A DNA stretch of 7,848 nt from the NCBI GenBank assembly GCA_947176685.1, contig CAMWRL010000078.1, forward strand, positions 1-7,848, given 5' to 3'. The notes under the pieces are model-generated. The model did not search any database. It saw only the letters and a list, made by a program, of their open reading frames with translations, and had not been told where the DNA came from. This document shows positions 1-7,013 of the stretch, one piece after another (position 1 is the stretch's first letter; the number at the start of each line of letters is the position of its first letter). The position numbers were made by a program, and so were the translations under genes. This DNA is from an uncultured Ruminococcus sp. Lineage in GTDB: Bacteria > Bacillota > Clostridia > Oscillospirales > Ruminococcaceae.

Positions 1-86
1 GTATAACACGGTTCCGGAAGTTTGTCAAGCGGATTGTTGAAAATTTCACGGGAAATCAAAGCAAGTGTCTGCTTTTCTGTCCGGTA
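1..86. other. Left-edge stretch without an assigned gene
   Basis: No gene can be assigned here with confidence. One plus frame is open from base 3 to a TGA at 150-152 but runs through the pth promoter and reads as a basic, low-quality peptide. Another plus frame ends at a TGA at 38-40 and could be the last dozen residues of an upstream gene. The minus strand is open from an ATG at 119 to the left edge, with a more protein-like reading (a stretch reading ALISREIFNNPLDKLPEP), but it has no ribosome binding site and would start inside the pth promoter. An 8-base palindrome TTCCGGAA lies at 12-19. Sequence left of the window is needed to decide. Confidence 0.3.
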
Positions 87-115
87 TTGAAATTTTCCGG
101 AAAAAATGTTATAAT
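87..115 (+). promoter_or_regulatory. Sigma-A promoter of pth-mfd, extended -10
   Basis: The -35 box TTGAAA (87-92) and the -10 box TATAAT (110-115) are 17 bases apart, and a TG at 107-108 gives an extended -10. Transcription should begin near 121-123, leaving a leader of about 27 bases before the pth start. This rules out any pth start upstream of the promoter. A perfect 12-base palindrome, TTTTCCGGAAAA (93-104), fills much of the spacer; whether it binds a regulator is unknown. Confidence 0.85.
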
Positions 116-134
116 TCATATACAGAAATTTTTC

Positions 135-140
135 AGGAGG
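135..140 (+). promoter_or_regulatory. Ribosome binding site of pth
   Basis: A full AGGAGG lies 8 bases before the ATG at 149. Together with the promoter at 87-115 it fixes the pth start at 149. The in-frame GTG at 65 is upstream of the promoter's -35 box and lacks such a site. Confidence 0.9.
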
Positions 141-148
141 AAAAACCA

Positions 149-769
149 ATGAGTATTTTCGATATATTTGACAAAATATCCCAACCGCAGACTACCGGCG
201 GTCAACCGGAATATATAATAGCCGGTCTTGGAAACATCGGTATGCAGTACGACAATACACGCCATAACGCTGGTTTCAGTGTCGTTGATATGCTGGCGGA
301 ACAGTGCGGAACTGAAATAAACCGTCTGCGTTTTAAGGGCAAGACTGCCGAAATTTCCATAGACGGCGTTAAATGCCTGCTCCTCAAGCCGACAACCTAT
401 ATGAACAACAGCGGCGAATCTATAGTTCAGGCGTTGGAGTTCTATAAACTGGACATTGATAACCTTATTGTTGTATGTGACGATATTTCGCTTGACTGCG
501 GAAAAATCCGTATCAGACGCAAAGGCAGTCACGGCGGTCACAACGGTCTGAGAAGTATTATTGACCTTACAGGCAGAGACGACTTCCAACGCATCAAAGT
601 CGGCGTAGGCAAAAAGCCTCATCCGGACTATGACCTTGCCAAATGGGTATTGGGAAAATTCCGTCCCAATGACGCCGAAAAAATGAAAGTTTCCGCACAA
701 AACGCCTGCGAATGTATAAAACTTATGGTTCAGGGAAAAACAGACGAAGCTATGAATAAATACAATTAA
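149..769 (+). CDS. pth: Peptidyl-tRNA hydrolase (Pth), 206 residues
   Basis: This cytoplasmic enzyme cleaves the ester bond between peptide and tRNA in peptidyl-tRNAs that drop off the ribosome, recycling the tRNA. Family signatures are clear: the YDNTRHNAGF motif (residues 34-43), TYMNNSG (83-89), CDD (110-112) and GSHGGHNGL (126-134). By alignment with the E. coli enzyme, the active-site residues are Asn29, His39 (catalytic), Asn86, Asp111 and Asn132, all present. Two oddities stand out. About 20 residues precede the usual start of the fold (YIIAGLGN), so the protein is somewhat longer than most Pth proteins. The usual GNPG turn reads GNIG. The ATG at 149 is chosen because AGGAGG lies 8 bases upstream and the promoter excludes earlier starts. 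The gene precedes mfd by 32 bases, the order common in Firmicutes, and the two are probably cotranscribed. The call is firm. Confidence 0.97.
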   Translation: MSIFDIFDKISQPQTTGGQPEYIIAGLGNIGMQYDNTRHNAGFSVVDMLAEQCGTEINRLRFKGKTAEISIDGVKCLLLKPTTYMNNSGESIVQALEFYKLDIDNLIVVCDDISLDCGKIRIRRKGSHGGHNGLRSIIDLTGRDDFQRIKVGVGKKPHPDYDLAKWVLGKFRPNDAEKMKVSAQNACECIKLMVQGKTDEAMNKYN

Positions 770-789
770 GAACAAAAAAATTTCCGATT

Positions 790-793
790 GGAG
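790..793 (+). promoter_or_regulatory. Ribosome binding site of mfd
   Basis: GGAG within TTGGAGA lies 8 bases before the ATG at 802 and is the only good site in the 32-base pth-mfd gap. No promoter or terminator is visible in that gap. Confidence 0.75.
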
Positions 794-801
794 ACAATAC
801 A

Positions 802-3800
802 ATGAATTTTTTCAGAAACTTTTTCAGAGAGCTTTCGGGATACAGAAGTATCCGTGAAGCCATTGACAAAAAAATAACTCCCGTATCAGTAACGGGACTT
901 TCGTATATACACCGTGCAAACCTTGCGTATACACTGACCGAAAACAAAGTAAATATACTCATAACAGGCTCGGAAGCCGAAGCACGCCGCATATGCGATG
1001 ATATAAATATGATGTCCGGTACGGAAACCGCTGTACTTTTTCCGTCAAAAGAACTGGTATTCACTCCGGCAGACACTGCCAGTCATGAATATGAATATAT
1101 GCGTATATCAGCACTTTCAAAAGTCATGAAACGTGGCTGCGGAATAATATGCGCAGGTATCGAAGCCGTTATGCAGCCGACAATTCCGGCTGATATACTT
1201 ATTTCTTCCGGTATTGAAATATCTTCCGGACAGGAAATAAATACAACTGAATTTATAAAACAGCTTGTTGTCAACGGTTATCAGCGATGCGAAAAAGTAG
1301 AGGGAGCTTCACAATTTTCCGTAAGGGGTTCAATTATAGACGTTTTCCCCGTACAGAGTGAAAAGCCCGTCCGCATTGAACTCTGGGGCGATGATATTGA
1401 CACTATTTCATATTTTGATACGGACTCCCAACGCCGTACAGAAAGTCTTGACTATATTGAAATTCCTCCGGCAAGTGAAATACTTTATGACAATGGTCAG
1501 CTTGCGGACAGTATTGAAAACCTTATAAAAAAAATCCGTGGAAAACGTGCGGAAACCGTACGTGAAAATCTCAGTGCAGACGCTGACAGACTGAGAGCAG
1601 GCGAAATCCTTGCACACGGACAGAAATATTATCCGCTTGTATATGACACTCCGGCAAGCGTCTTTGACTATGTGGACGGTCTGGTATTTTTCAGTGACTA
1701 CTCCTCAGTAATGGACAACGCTTCCGGCATAACGCTCCGGCACAACGAAGATGTTAAAATCCTGCTCGAAGATGGTCAGTTATGCAAAGGTCTTGACGGA
1801 CATATATTTGAACTTCCGCAGATACATGAGCTTGCAGAAAAACATGTATGTCTGTATATGAGCAACTTTATGCAGGGCGGCGAAAGAATAGATTTCCGCA
1901 GACTTGTGGGCTTTGAAGCAATGCAGACCGCTGTATGGAGCGGTGAACTGAAACAGCTTACGGAAGACCTGAAAGACTTCATAAAGAGAGACTACAGAAT
2001 AGTATTATGCGCAGGCAGTCAGAAAACGCTCCCGATTATCCGTGATGACCTTCAGAATAACGGTATTCCCTGTATGATATGCAGCAACGATACACTTCCG
2101 GAAAACGGAAAGGTCTGTCTTATGTCGGGAAGTTTCAGCAGCGGCTTTGAATATCCGGAAAACAGGACTGTCCTTATAACGCAGGTGCGGTCTATGGACA
2201 TCCGTCACCAGAAACGCCGCAAAAAGAACAAGGCAGAAGAAATCCGAAGTCTTGCCGACATTGCAGAGGGCGATTTGGTAGTACATTCGGGTTACGGAAT
2301 AGGAAGATTTATAGGCATCCGCAAACTGGAGTTTGACAACGTGACCAAAGACTATATTACAATCCAGTACGCAGGTACGGACAAATTATACATTCCTGTA
2401 ACTCAGCTTGATATGGTATCAAAATACATTTCGCCCCGTGACAGCACAGGTGTAAAATTAAATAAGCTTTCGTCAGGAGAGTGGCAGAGAACCAGAAACA
2501 ATGTCCGCCGTGCTGTAAAGGATATGGCTCACGAACTTATTGAACTTTATGCAAAACGTGAACAGAGTCAGGGATTTGCATTTTATCCGGACGATGAAAT
2601 GCAGCACGATTTTGAGGAGCGTTTCCCGTATCTGGAGACAGAAGACCAGTTGCAGGCAATTGACGAAATAAAATCCGATATGGAAAACATAAAGCCTATG
2701 GAAAGGCTTTTATGCGGTGATGTCGGCTTCGGCAAAACAGAAGTTGCATTCCGTGCCGCAATGAAGTGCGTGCTTGCAGGAAAACAATGTGCCATACTTG
2801 CTCCCACAACCGTACTTGCGTATCAGCACTACCAGACGGCTTTACGGCGTTTTGAACAGTTTCCGGTAAATATAGAGCTGCTGTCACGTTACCGTACGGC
2901 AAAACAGCAGACCGAAATTCTGAAAAAGCTTAAACAGGGTAAAATAGACATTCTGATAGGCACACACAAGATTATCCAGAAAAGCGTTGTATTCAAGGAT
3001 TTGGGACTTGCGGTAATAGACGAAGAACAGCGTTTCGGAGTTGCCCACAAAGAGAAGTTCAAGGAAGCGTTCAACGGAGTGGACATACTGATGTTATCTG
3101 CAACGCCTATTCCCCGTACTCTCAATATGGCAATGAGTGGTATACGTGATATGTCGGTTTTGGAAGAACCTCCGCAGGACAGACAACCCGTACAGACATA
3201 CGTTGTAGAGTACAACACAAGTATGATTATTCAGGCTGTCACCCGTGAAATCAGGCGTGACGGACAGATATACTATATCCACAACAGAATCGAAACAATT
3301 CAGGCGTGTGCGGCAAAATTACAGGAATACTTTCCCGAAGCACGAATAGCATATGCGCACGGTCAGATGAACGAAGAAACAATGTCCGATATATGGGAAA
3401 AGCTCGTTAACCACGAAATTGACATTCTGGTATGCACAACCATTATTGAAACCGGAGTTGATGTACCCAATGTCAACACGCTTATAATAGATGATGCCGA
3501 CCGTTTCGGACTGTCCCAGCTGTACCAGCTTAGAGGGCGTGTGGGACGGTCAAGCAGGCGTGGTTATGCATACTTCACGTACCAGCGTGACAAGGTTCTG
3601 ACAGAAATCGCTTCAAAACGCCTGAATGCTATGAGGGAGTTCACACAATTCGGAAGCGGTTTCCGGATTGCCCTGCGTGACCTTGAAATCAGAGGAGCAG
3701 GCAGTATTTTAGGCGGTAAACAGCACGGTCATATGGAAGCCGTAGGTTATGACATGTACCTTAAACTCCTCTCAGAAGCCGTTGCCGAAGAAAGAGGCGA

Positions 3801-4260
3801 AAAACCCGAAAAAATTCCGGAATGTCTGATAGATGTACAGATAAATGCGCATATTCCGGAAAAATATATCCCAAGCCTTAACCAGCGTATAGACGTTTAC
3901 AGGAAAATAATGACTGTAAACACTTCCGGAGACAAGACAGACCTGATTGATGAACTGATAGACCGTTACGGCGAACCGCCCGAATCAGTTATAGGACTTA
4001 TTGAAGTTTCCCTGTTGAGAAACAAGGCGGCTCATCTGGGAATCACTGAAATATCCCAGAAAAACAATTCTATGTACTTCTATACGGAATATCTTTCAAC
4101 TGAACAGATAGCGGCATTGTCAATGAAGTACAAGGGCAGAATAACTTTCAACGGTTCAGGCAAGTCATATGTATCTGTAAAAATCCTCCCGAAAGTAAAG
4201 CCTTTTGATATGATGAGGGAAACTGTTGATACAATCGGAAATCCGGAAAATATCACTTGA
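802..4260 (+). CDS. mfd: Transcription-repair coupling factor Mfd, 1152 residues
   Basis: Mfd is a DNA translocase that binds RNA polymerase stalled at a lesion, pushes it off, and recruits UvrA for nucleotide excision repair. Domains appear in the usual order. The UvrB-homology region at the N terminus includes SVRGSIIDVFP (173-183). The RNA polymerase-interacting (CarD-like) domain starts near 484 with GDLVVHSGYGIGRF (490-503). The superfamily 2 helicase core has Walker A GDVGFGKT (639-646), the DEEQ box (740-743), SATPIPRT (766-773) and QLYQLRGRVGR (906-916), which includes the TRG-type translocation motif. A C-terminal TRCF domain (about 1005-1105) contains INAHIPEKYIP. The length matches the family (E. 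coli 1148) and all key motifs are intact, so it should be active. It follows pth by 32 bases and probably shares its promoter. The fin gene found between pth and mfd in Bacillus subtilis is absent. The stop codon lies inside the -35 box of the next gene's promoter, and no terminator follows. Confidence 0.98.
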   Translation: MNFFRNFFRELSGYRSIREAIDKKITPVSVTGLSYIHRANLAYTLTENKVNILITGSEAEARRICDDINMMSGTETAVLFPSKELVFTPADTASHEYEYMRISALSKVMKRGCGIICAGIEAVMQPTIPADILISSGIEISSGQEINTTEFIKQLVVNGYQRCEKVEGASQFSVRGSIIDVFPVQSEKPVRIELWGDDIDTISYFDTDSQRRTESLDYIEIPPASEILYDNGQLADSIENLIKKIRGKRAETVRENLSADADRLRAGEILAHGQKYYPLVYDTPASVFDYVDGLVFFSDYSSVMDNASGITLRHNEDVKILLEDGQLCKGLDGHIFELPQIHELAEKHVCLYMSNFMQGGERIDFRRLVGFEAMQTAVWSGELKQLTEDLKDFIKRDYRIVLCAGSQKTLPIIRDDLQNNGIPCMICSNDTLPENGKVCLMSGSFSSGFEYPENRTVLITQVRSMDIRHQKRRKKNKAEEIRSLADIAEGDLVVHSGYGIGRFIGIRKLEFDNVTKDYITIQYAGTDKLYIPVTQLDMVSKYISPRDSTGVKLNKLSSGEWQRTRNNVRRAVKDMAHELIELYAKREQSQGFAFYPDDEMQHDFEERFPYLETEDQLQAIDEIKSDMENIKPMERLLCGDVGFGKTEVAFRAAMKCVLAGKQCAILAPTTVLAYQHYQTALRRFEQFPVNIELLSRYRTAKQQTEILKKLKQGKIDILIGTHKIIQKSVVFKDLGLAVIDEEQRFGVAHKEKFKEAFNGVDILMLSATPIPRTLNMAMSGIRDMSVLEEPPQDRQPVQTYVVEYNTSMIIQAVTREIRRDGQIYYIHNRIETIQACAAKLQEYFPEARIAYAHGQMNEETMSDIWEKLVNHEIDILVCTTIIETGVDVPNVNTLIIDDADRFGLSQLYQLRGRVGRSSRRGYAYFTYQRDKVLTEIASKRLNAMREFTQFGSGFRIALRDLEIRGAGSILGGKQHGHMEAVGYDMYLKLLSEAVAEERGEKPEKIPECLIDVQINAHIPEKYIPSLNQRIDVYRKIMTVNTSGDKTDLIDELIDRYGEPPESVIGLIEVSLLRNKAAHLGITEISQKNNSMYFYTEYLSTEQIAALSMKYKGRITFNGSGKSYVSVKILPKVKPFDMMRETVDTIGNPENIT

Positions 4261-4285
4261 CAAAAGCTTTTACGGATAGTATAAT
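4257..4285 (+). promoter_or_regulatory. Consensus sigma-A promoter of the GH74 gene
   Basis: TTGACA (4257-4262) and TATAAT (4280-4285) are both exact consensus and separated by 17 bases. The -35 box overlaps the mfd stop codon (4258-4260). Predicted transcription start is near 4291-4293, giving a leader of about 30 bases. The spacer begins with the palindrome AAAAGCTTTT (4262-4271), which has no loop and is too short for a terminator. No catabolite-repression site or other known operator is obvious to me. Confidence 0.88.
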
Positions 4286-4303
4286 ATAACTAACAGATTT
4301 ATG

Positions 4304-4309
4304 AAAGGA
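4304..4309 (+). promoter_or_regulatory. Ribosome binding site of the GH74 gene, long spacing
   Basis: AAAGGA ends 13 bases before the ATG at 4323, longer than the usual 5-9. No better in-frame start exists: the ATG at 4310 is out of frame, and the internal ATG at 4344 has no ribosome binding site and would remove the positively charged start of the signal peptide. The start at 4323 is therefore kept, though translation may be less than optimal. Confidence 0.6.
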
Positions 4310-4322
4310 ATGGTAATCTTTT

Positions 4323-6986
4323 ATGACTTTAATAAAAAAGACTATGGCTGGACTTTTCGCAGCGTGTATGACAGTTTCGTGTATACCTTACGCTAACAGC
4401 TATATCACAAACAATGCTATGGCGGTTTCCGAAAGCATAGCCGACACTATGAGCTGGGACACTCTTAAAATCGGCGGTGCGGGATTTGTTTCGGGCATAG
4501 TTACCGGACAGAAAGAAATGTATCTCCGTACAGACGTCGGCGGTGCTTACAAATACGACTACGAACAGAAAAGGTGGGTACAGATTTTCGACTTCCTCAA
4601 TGACGCTGACAGAGGATTACTCAGTGTAAAAGGCATAGCTATTGACCCCACTGACGACAATACAGCTTATTTCCTTTGCGGCTGTGCGTACTTCTCGGAC
4701 GCAAGAACTGTTATCTACAAGACCACTGACGGCGGTGAAACCTTTACAGAAGCTGATGTTACAGAACATATTCAGGTACACGGAAACGGCGACGGACGTG
4801 AATGTATTGAACCAATCGCTATTGACCCCGACAATCCGGACACTATCTATGCCGGCGGTGACGTTACAGCAGGTAAATCCGGACTTATTAAGTCCACTGA
4901 CGGCGGCAAGACATGGAATCCGGTAATGGGTTATGATGAACTCGGTCTTTTCTCCGGTGAACTTAAATATCCTATGTGGACTGACCATATGGTAAGAGGC
5001 ACTGAACCTTCAAAGGAATACAACCAGCAGAACGGTATCGGCTGTATCCTGATTGAGAACGGAAAAGTTTATGTAGGTACTTCCGTAACCGGACAGACCA
5101 ATATCCACGTTGCAGACGTAAAGGACGACAATTTTACTGAACTTTCAGAGGATTTACCGAACGAAAATTATCCATGTTCAATCACAAGCGACAAAAACGG
5201 AAATATCTTCTTCACGTACATTGCAGGACTTGCATTCTCAGGAGCTGCCGGCGGCGCTTACAAGTACAGCACAAAGGACGGCAAGGTAACAAAGCTTTCT
5301 GTTTCGGACAATGCCGTGGGTATGATTGAAGTTGACAAGAAAGACCCTAAAAAAATGGTTGCGAGAACCTGCGGTATGTGGTCAGACCAGTGGTACTCCA
5401 AAGAATGGACTGACGACAGTATAGCATGGGGCGACCATTTCTTCCGTTCAACTGACGGCGGCGAAACATGGCAGAATATTACCCCCGGTCAGGGCGAAAC
5501 AGTTTACGGCGAGGGAGAACCTTATAAGAATTTCATTTCGCTCCCTATGGACACAAACGGTTATGACTGGATTTACGGCAAGGCTTGTCACTGGGGCAGC
5601 GGTATCCTTATAGACCCACGCAATCCCGACAGAATCCTTATGACTTCCGGCAACGGCGTTTTTGCCTGCGACAACGTATGGGACGAAAAAGATGTACAGT
5701 TTTATTTCCAGCCGGACGGCGTTGAAGAAGTCGTTGCACTTGATATGGTAAGCGTTCCTGATGGTGACGTATACTCCGCAATCGGTGACTATGACGGATT
5801 TATCCACAAGAACGCCACGGATATTCCGGAACAGTACAAACCGAATATGGGTTCGACAAGTGCTATTGCATACTGTCCGCAGAATCCGGACGTTATGATA
5901 CGTATTGCCGAAGGTGACGCAAATAATCAAGCTTCGGGCTACTATACGCTCGACGGCGGCAAGACATGGAAAGGTATGAAACCTTCCTCCGGAGGCAGGG
6001 CGGCAGTTGTAAAACTTGATAACGGCAAGTATCGTTTCATAAAGAGCGATAAGGAAAGTGCTGCTATTTCATATTCTGACGACTTCGGTCAGACATGGAC
6101 AAATGCTTTATCTTCAAACAGCAAAAAAGTAACACATTTTCTTGTTGACCCCGTTGACCCGCTTCTTGTATACGCTTCCGTAGTAACATACAATGAGTAC
6201 TGGGCATCTGATACAAATAAAAAAGAACCTACATTTGACGAATGCCACTATTCCATGTACGTAAGTCATGACGGCGGTGAAACATGGACTGACAATCAGG
6301 TATGCAAGTACGATATGTGCGACCATACAGGCGACCCTGCATATATTACAAAGGGTACTGTCGCTATGGCGGCAGGCTGGAACGGTATGTATATAATCAA
6401 GGACGAAGGCAAGACTATAGAAAAAACCGAAGTATCATACTGTAAGTCAATAGGTTACGGCGCACCCGAAAAAGACGGCGGAGTAAATACGCTCTTTATG
6501 TACGGCAAACCTGATGACGATGACGTTGAAGGCATATATCGTTCGACTGACGGCGGCAAAACATGGCTCTGTATCAATACAGAACATCTTTACGGCGGTA
6601 CCGGCAACGGCAACTTCATTGTCGGCGATATGAACGAGTTCGGAAAAATGTATATGTCAACAGTCGGATGCGGTATAGTTTACGGAGAGCTTTCAGGCGA
6701 ACCGAATACAAAACCCACAACTACTACAAAGCCTACAGCTTCCGGTTCTGACAAGACCTTGTACGGCGACACAAATCTTGACGGAAAAGTAAGTCTTGCT
6801 GACGCTGTACTTATAATGCAGGCTCTTTCAAATCCCGATGAATATAAACTCTCCAAGCAGGCGCAGATAAACGGTGATGTTGCCGGAAAAGGTGACGGCA
6901 TAACTCCGAAAGATGCACTGGTTATCCAGAAAGTAGACTTGCAGGCACTCTCGCAGGCTGACCTTCCTGTTGATGATGTGGACTGA
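4323..6986 (+). CDS. Secreted GH74 xyloglucanase with C-terminal dockerin, 887 residues
   Basis: This is probably an endo-xyloglucanase (endo-beta-1,4-glucanase family GH74) exported and fixed to a cellulosome. The N terminus is a signal peptide: lysines 5-6, a hydrophobic core (about 8-21), and a likely signal peptidase site after AMA (32-34). The catalytic region (about 44-790) opens with the GH74 hallmark IGGAGFVSGIV and YLRTDVGGAY; Asp71 is the expected catalytic base. Asp489 in AIGDYDGF matches the position of the expected catalytic acid. Seven Asp-box motifs (S/T-x-D-x-G-x-T-W/F; key Asp at 136, 193, 378, 544, 587, 650 and 743) fit the family's two seven-bladed propellers. A Thr/Pro linker (about 792-811) leads to a two-repeat dockerin (815-875) that would bind cohesins on a scaffold protein. 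No carbohydrate-binding module is seen. Endo- versus exo- or reducing-end specificity cannot be read from the sequence. The gene has its own consensus promoter and may be cotranscribed with the next gene. Confidence 0.92.
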   Translation: MTLIKKTMAGLFAACMTVSCIPYANSYITNNAMAVSESIADTMSWDTLKIGGAGFVSGIVTGQKEMYLRTDVGGAYKYDYEQKRWVQIFDFLNDADRGLLSVKGIAIDPTDDNTAYFLCGCAYFSDARTVIYKTTDGGETFTEADVTEHIQVHGNGDGRECIEPIAIDPDNPDTIYAGGDVTAGKSGLIKSTDGGKTWNPVMGYDELGLFSGELKYPMWTDHMVRGTEPSKEYNQQNGIGCILIENGKVYVGTSVTGQTNIHVADVKDDNFTELSEDLPNENYPCSITSDKNGNIFFTYIAGLAFSGAAGGAYKYSTKDGKVTKLSVSDNAVGMIEVDKKDPKKMVARTCGMWSDQWYSKEWTDDSIAWGDHFFRSTDGGETWQNITPGQGETVYGEGEPYKNFISLPMDTNGYDWIYGKACHWGSGILIDPRNPDRILMTSGNGVFACDNVWDEKDVQFYFQPDGVEEVVALDMVSVPDGDVYSAIGDYDGFIHKNATDIPEQYKPNMGSTSAIAYCPQNPDVMIRIAEGDANNQASGYYTLDGGKTWKGMKPSSGGRAAVVKLDNGKYRFIKSDKESAAISYSDDFGQTWTNALSSNSKKVTHFLVDPVDPLLVYASVVTYNEYWASDTNKKEPTFDECHYSMYVSHDGGETWTDNQVCKYDMCDHTGDPAYITKGTVAMAAGWNGMYIIKDEGKTIEKTEVSYCKSIGYGAPEKDGGVNTLFMYGKPDDDDVEGIYRSTDGGKTWLCINTEHLYGGTGNGNFIVGDMNEFGKMYMSTVGCGIVYGELSGEPNTKPTTTTKPTASGSDKTLYGDTNLDGKVSLADAVLIMQALSNPDEYKLSKQAQINGDVAGKGDGITPKDALVIQKVDLQALSQADLPVDDVD
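4725..6566 (+). repeat. Dispersed Asp-box coding repeats in the GH74 gene
   Basis: Seven copies of a short motif encode the Asp-boxes of the propeller blades. Five are nearly identical in DNA, close to GACGGCGGCAAGACATGG, at about 4899, 5454, 5952, 6270 and 6549. The copies at about 4728 (TTDGGETF) and 6078 (SDDFGQTW) diverge more. The conservation is explained by the protein motif plus a strong preference for GGC/GGT glycine codons, so this is not a mobile or regulatory repeat. Confidence 0.8.
6765..6947 (+). other. Dockerin domain within the GH74 protein
   Basis: Two calcium-binding segments are visible. The first, GDTNLDGKVSLADAV (residues 815-829), is canonical, with Asp816, Asn818, Asp820 and Asp827 as ligands. 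The second (852-864) reads DVAGKGDGITPKD. It is one residue longer between its first and last Asp and has Ala and Lys at the usual third and fifth ligand places. Each is followed by a helix (LIMQALSN and LVIQKVDLQ). This pattern is in keeping with dockerins of ruminococci, so the protein is expected to be scaffold-bound outside the cell. Confidence 0.9.
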
Positions 6987-6994
6987 CGGAAATT

Positions 6995-7009
6995 CTCTGA
7001 AAAGAGGTG
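6995..7009 (+). promoter_or_regulatory. Ribosome binding site of the SIMPL gene, in a small hairpin
   Basis: AAAGAGGTG (7001-7009) is a strong match to the 16S 3' end and lies 4 bases before the ATG at 7014. The stem CTCT (6995-6998), GAAA loop and AGAG (7003-7006) could fold and cover part of the site. The stem is only 4 pairs, so it may be incidental; it could couple translation to the GH74 gene ending at 6986. Confidence 0.6.
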
Positions 7010-7013
7010 TATT

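Noticed and set aside
65..148. Upstream GTG start for pth, giving 234 residues
   Set aside because: The GTG at 65 lies upstream of the -35 box at 87-92, so it would not be on the transcript. AGGAGG at 135-140 points to the ATG at 149.
116..802. Open frame of 228 codons on the minus strand, opposite pth
   Set aside because: It mirrors pth exactly and has a Phe/Cys-rich composition with no family motif. pth has intact catalytic residues, a promoter and a ribosome binding site, so this is a shadow frame.
4262..4271. AAAAGCTTTT palindrome as a terminator for mfd
   Set aside because: The palindrome has no loop and no GC-rich stem, and no T tract follows. It lies in the spacer of a consensus promoter instead.
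4353..4384. Lipoprotein signal at Cys15 or Cys20 of the GH74 protein
   Set aside because: LFAAC fits the lipobox only loosely and lies very near the N terminus, and TVSC lacks the expected Leu. An AMA signal peptidase I site and a C-terminal dockerin fit a released, scaffold-bound enzyme better.
5448..5930. Open frame of 160 codons on the minus strand inside the GH74 gene
   Set aside because: It lies opposite conserved GH74 sequence including the catalytic GDYDGF segment. It has no ribosome binding site or recognisable domain and results from the codon bias of the real gene.
4725..6566. Repeated GACGGCGGC...ACATGG sequences as a possible repeat array or mobile element
   Set aside because: They are in frame, irregularly spaced, and encode the Asp-box motif of each propeller blade.
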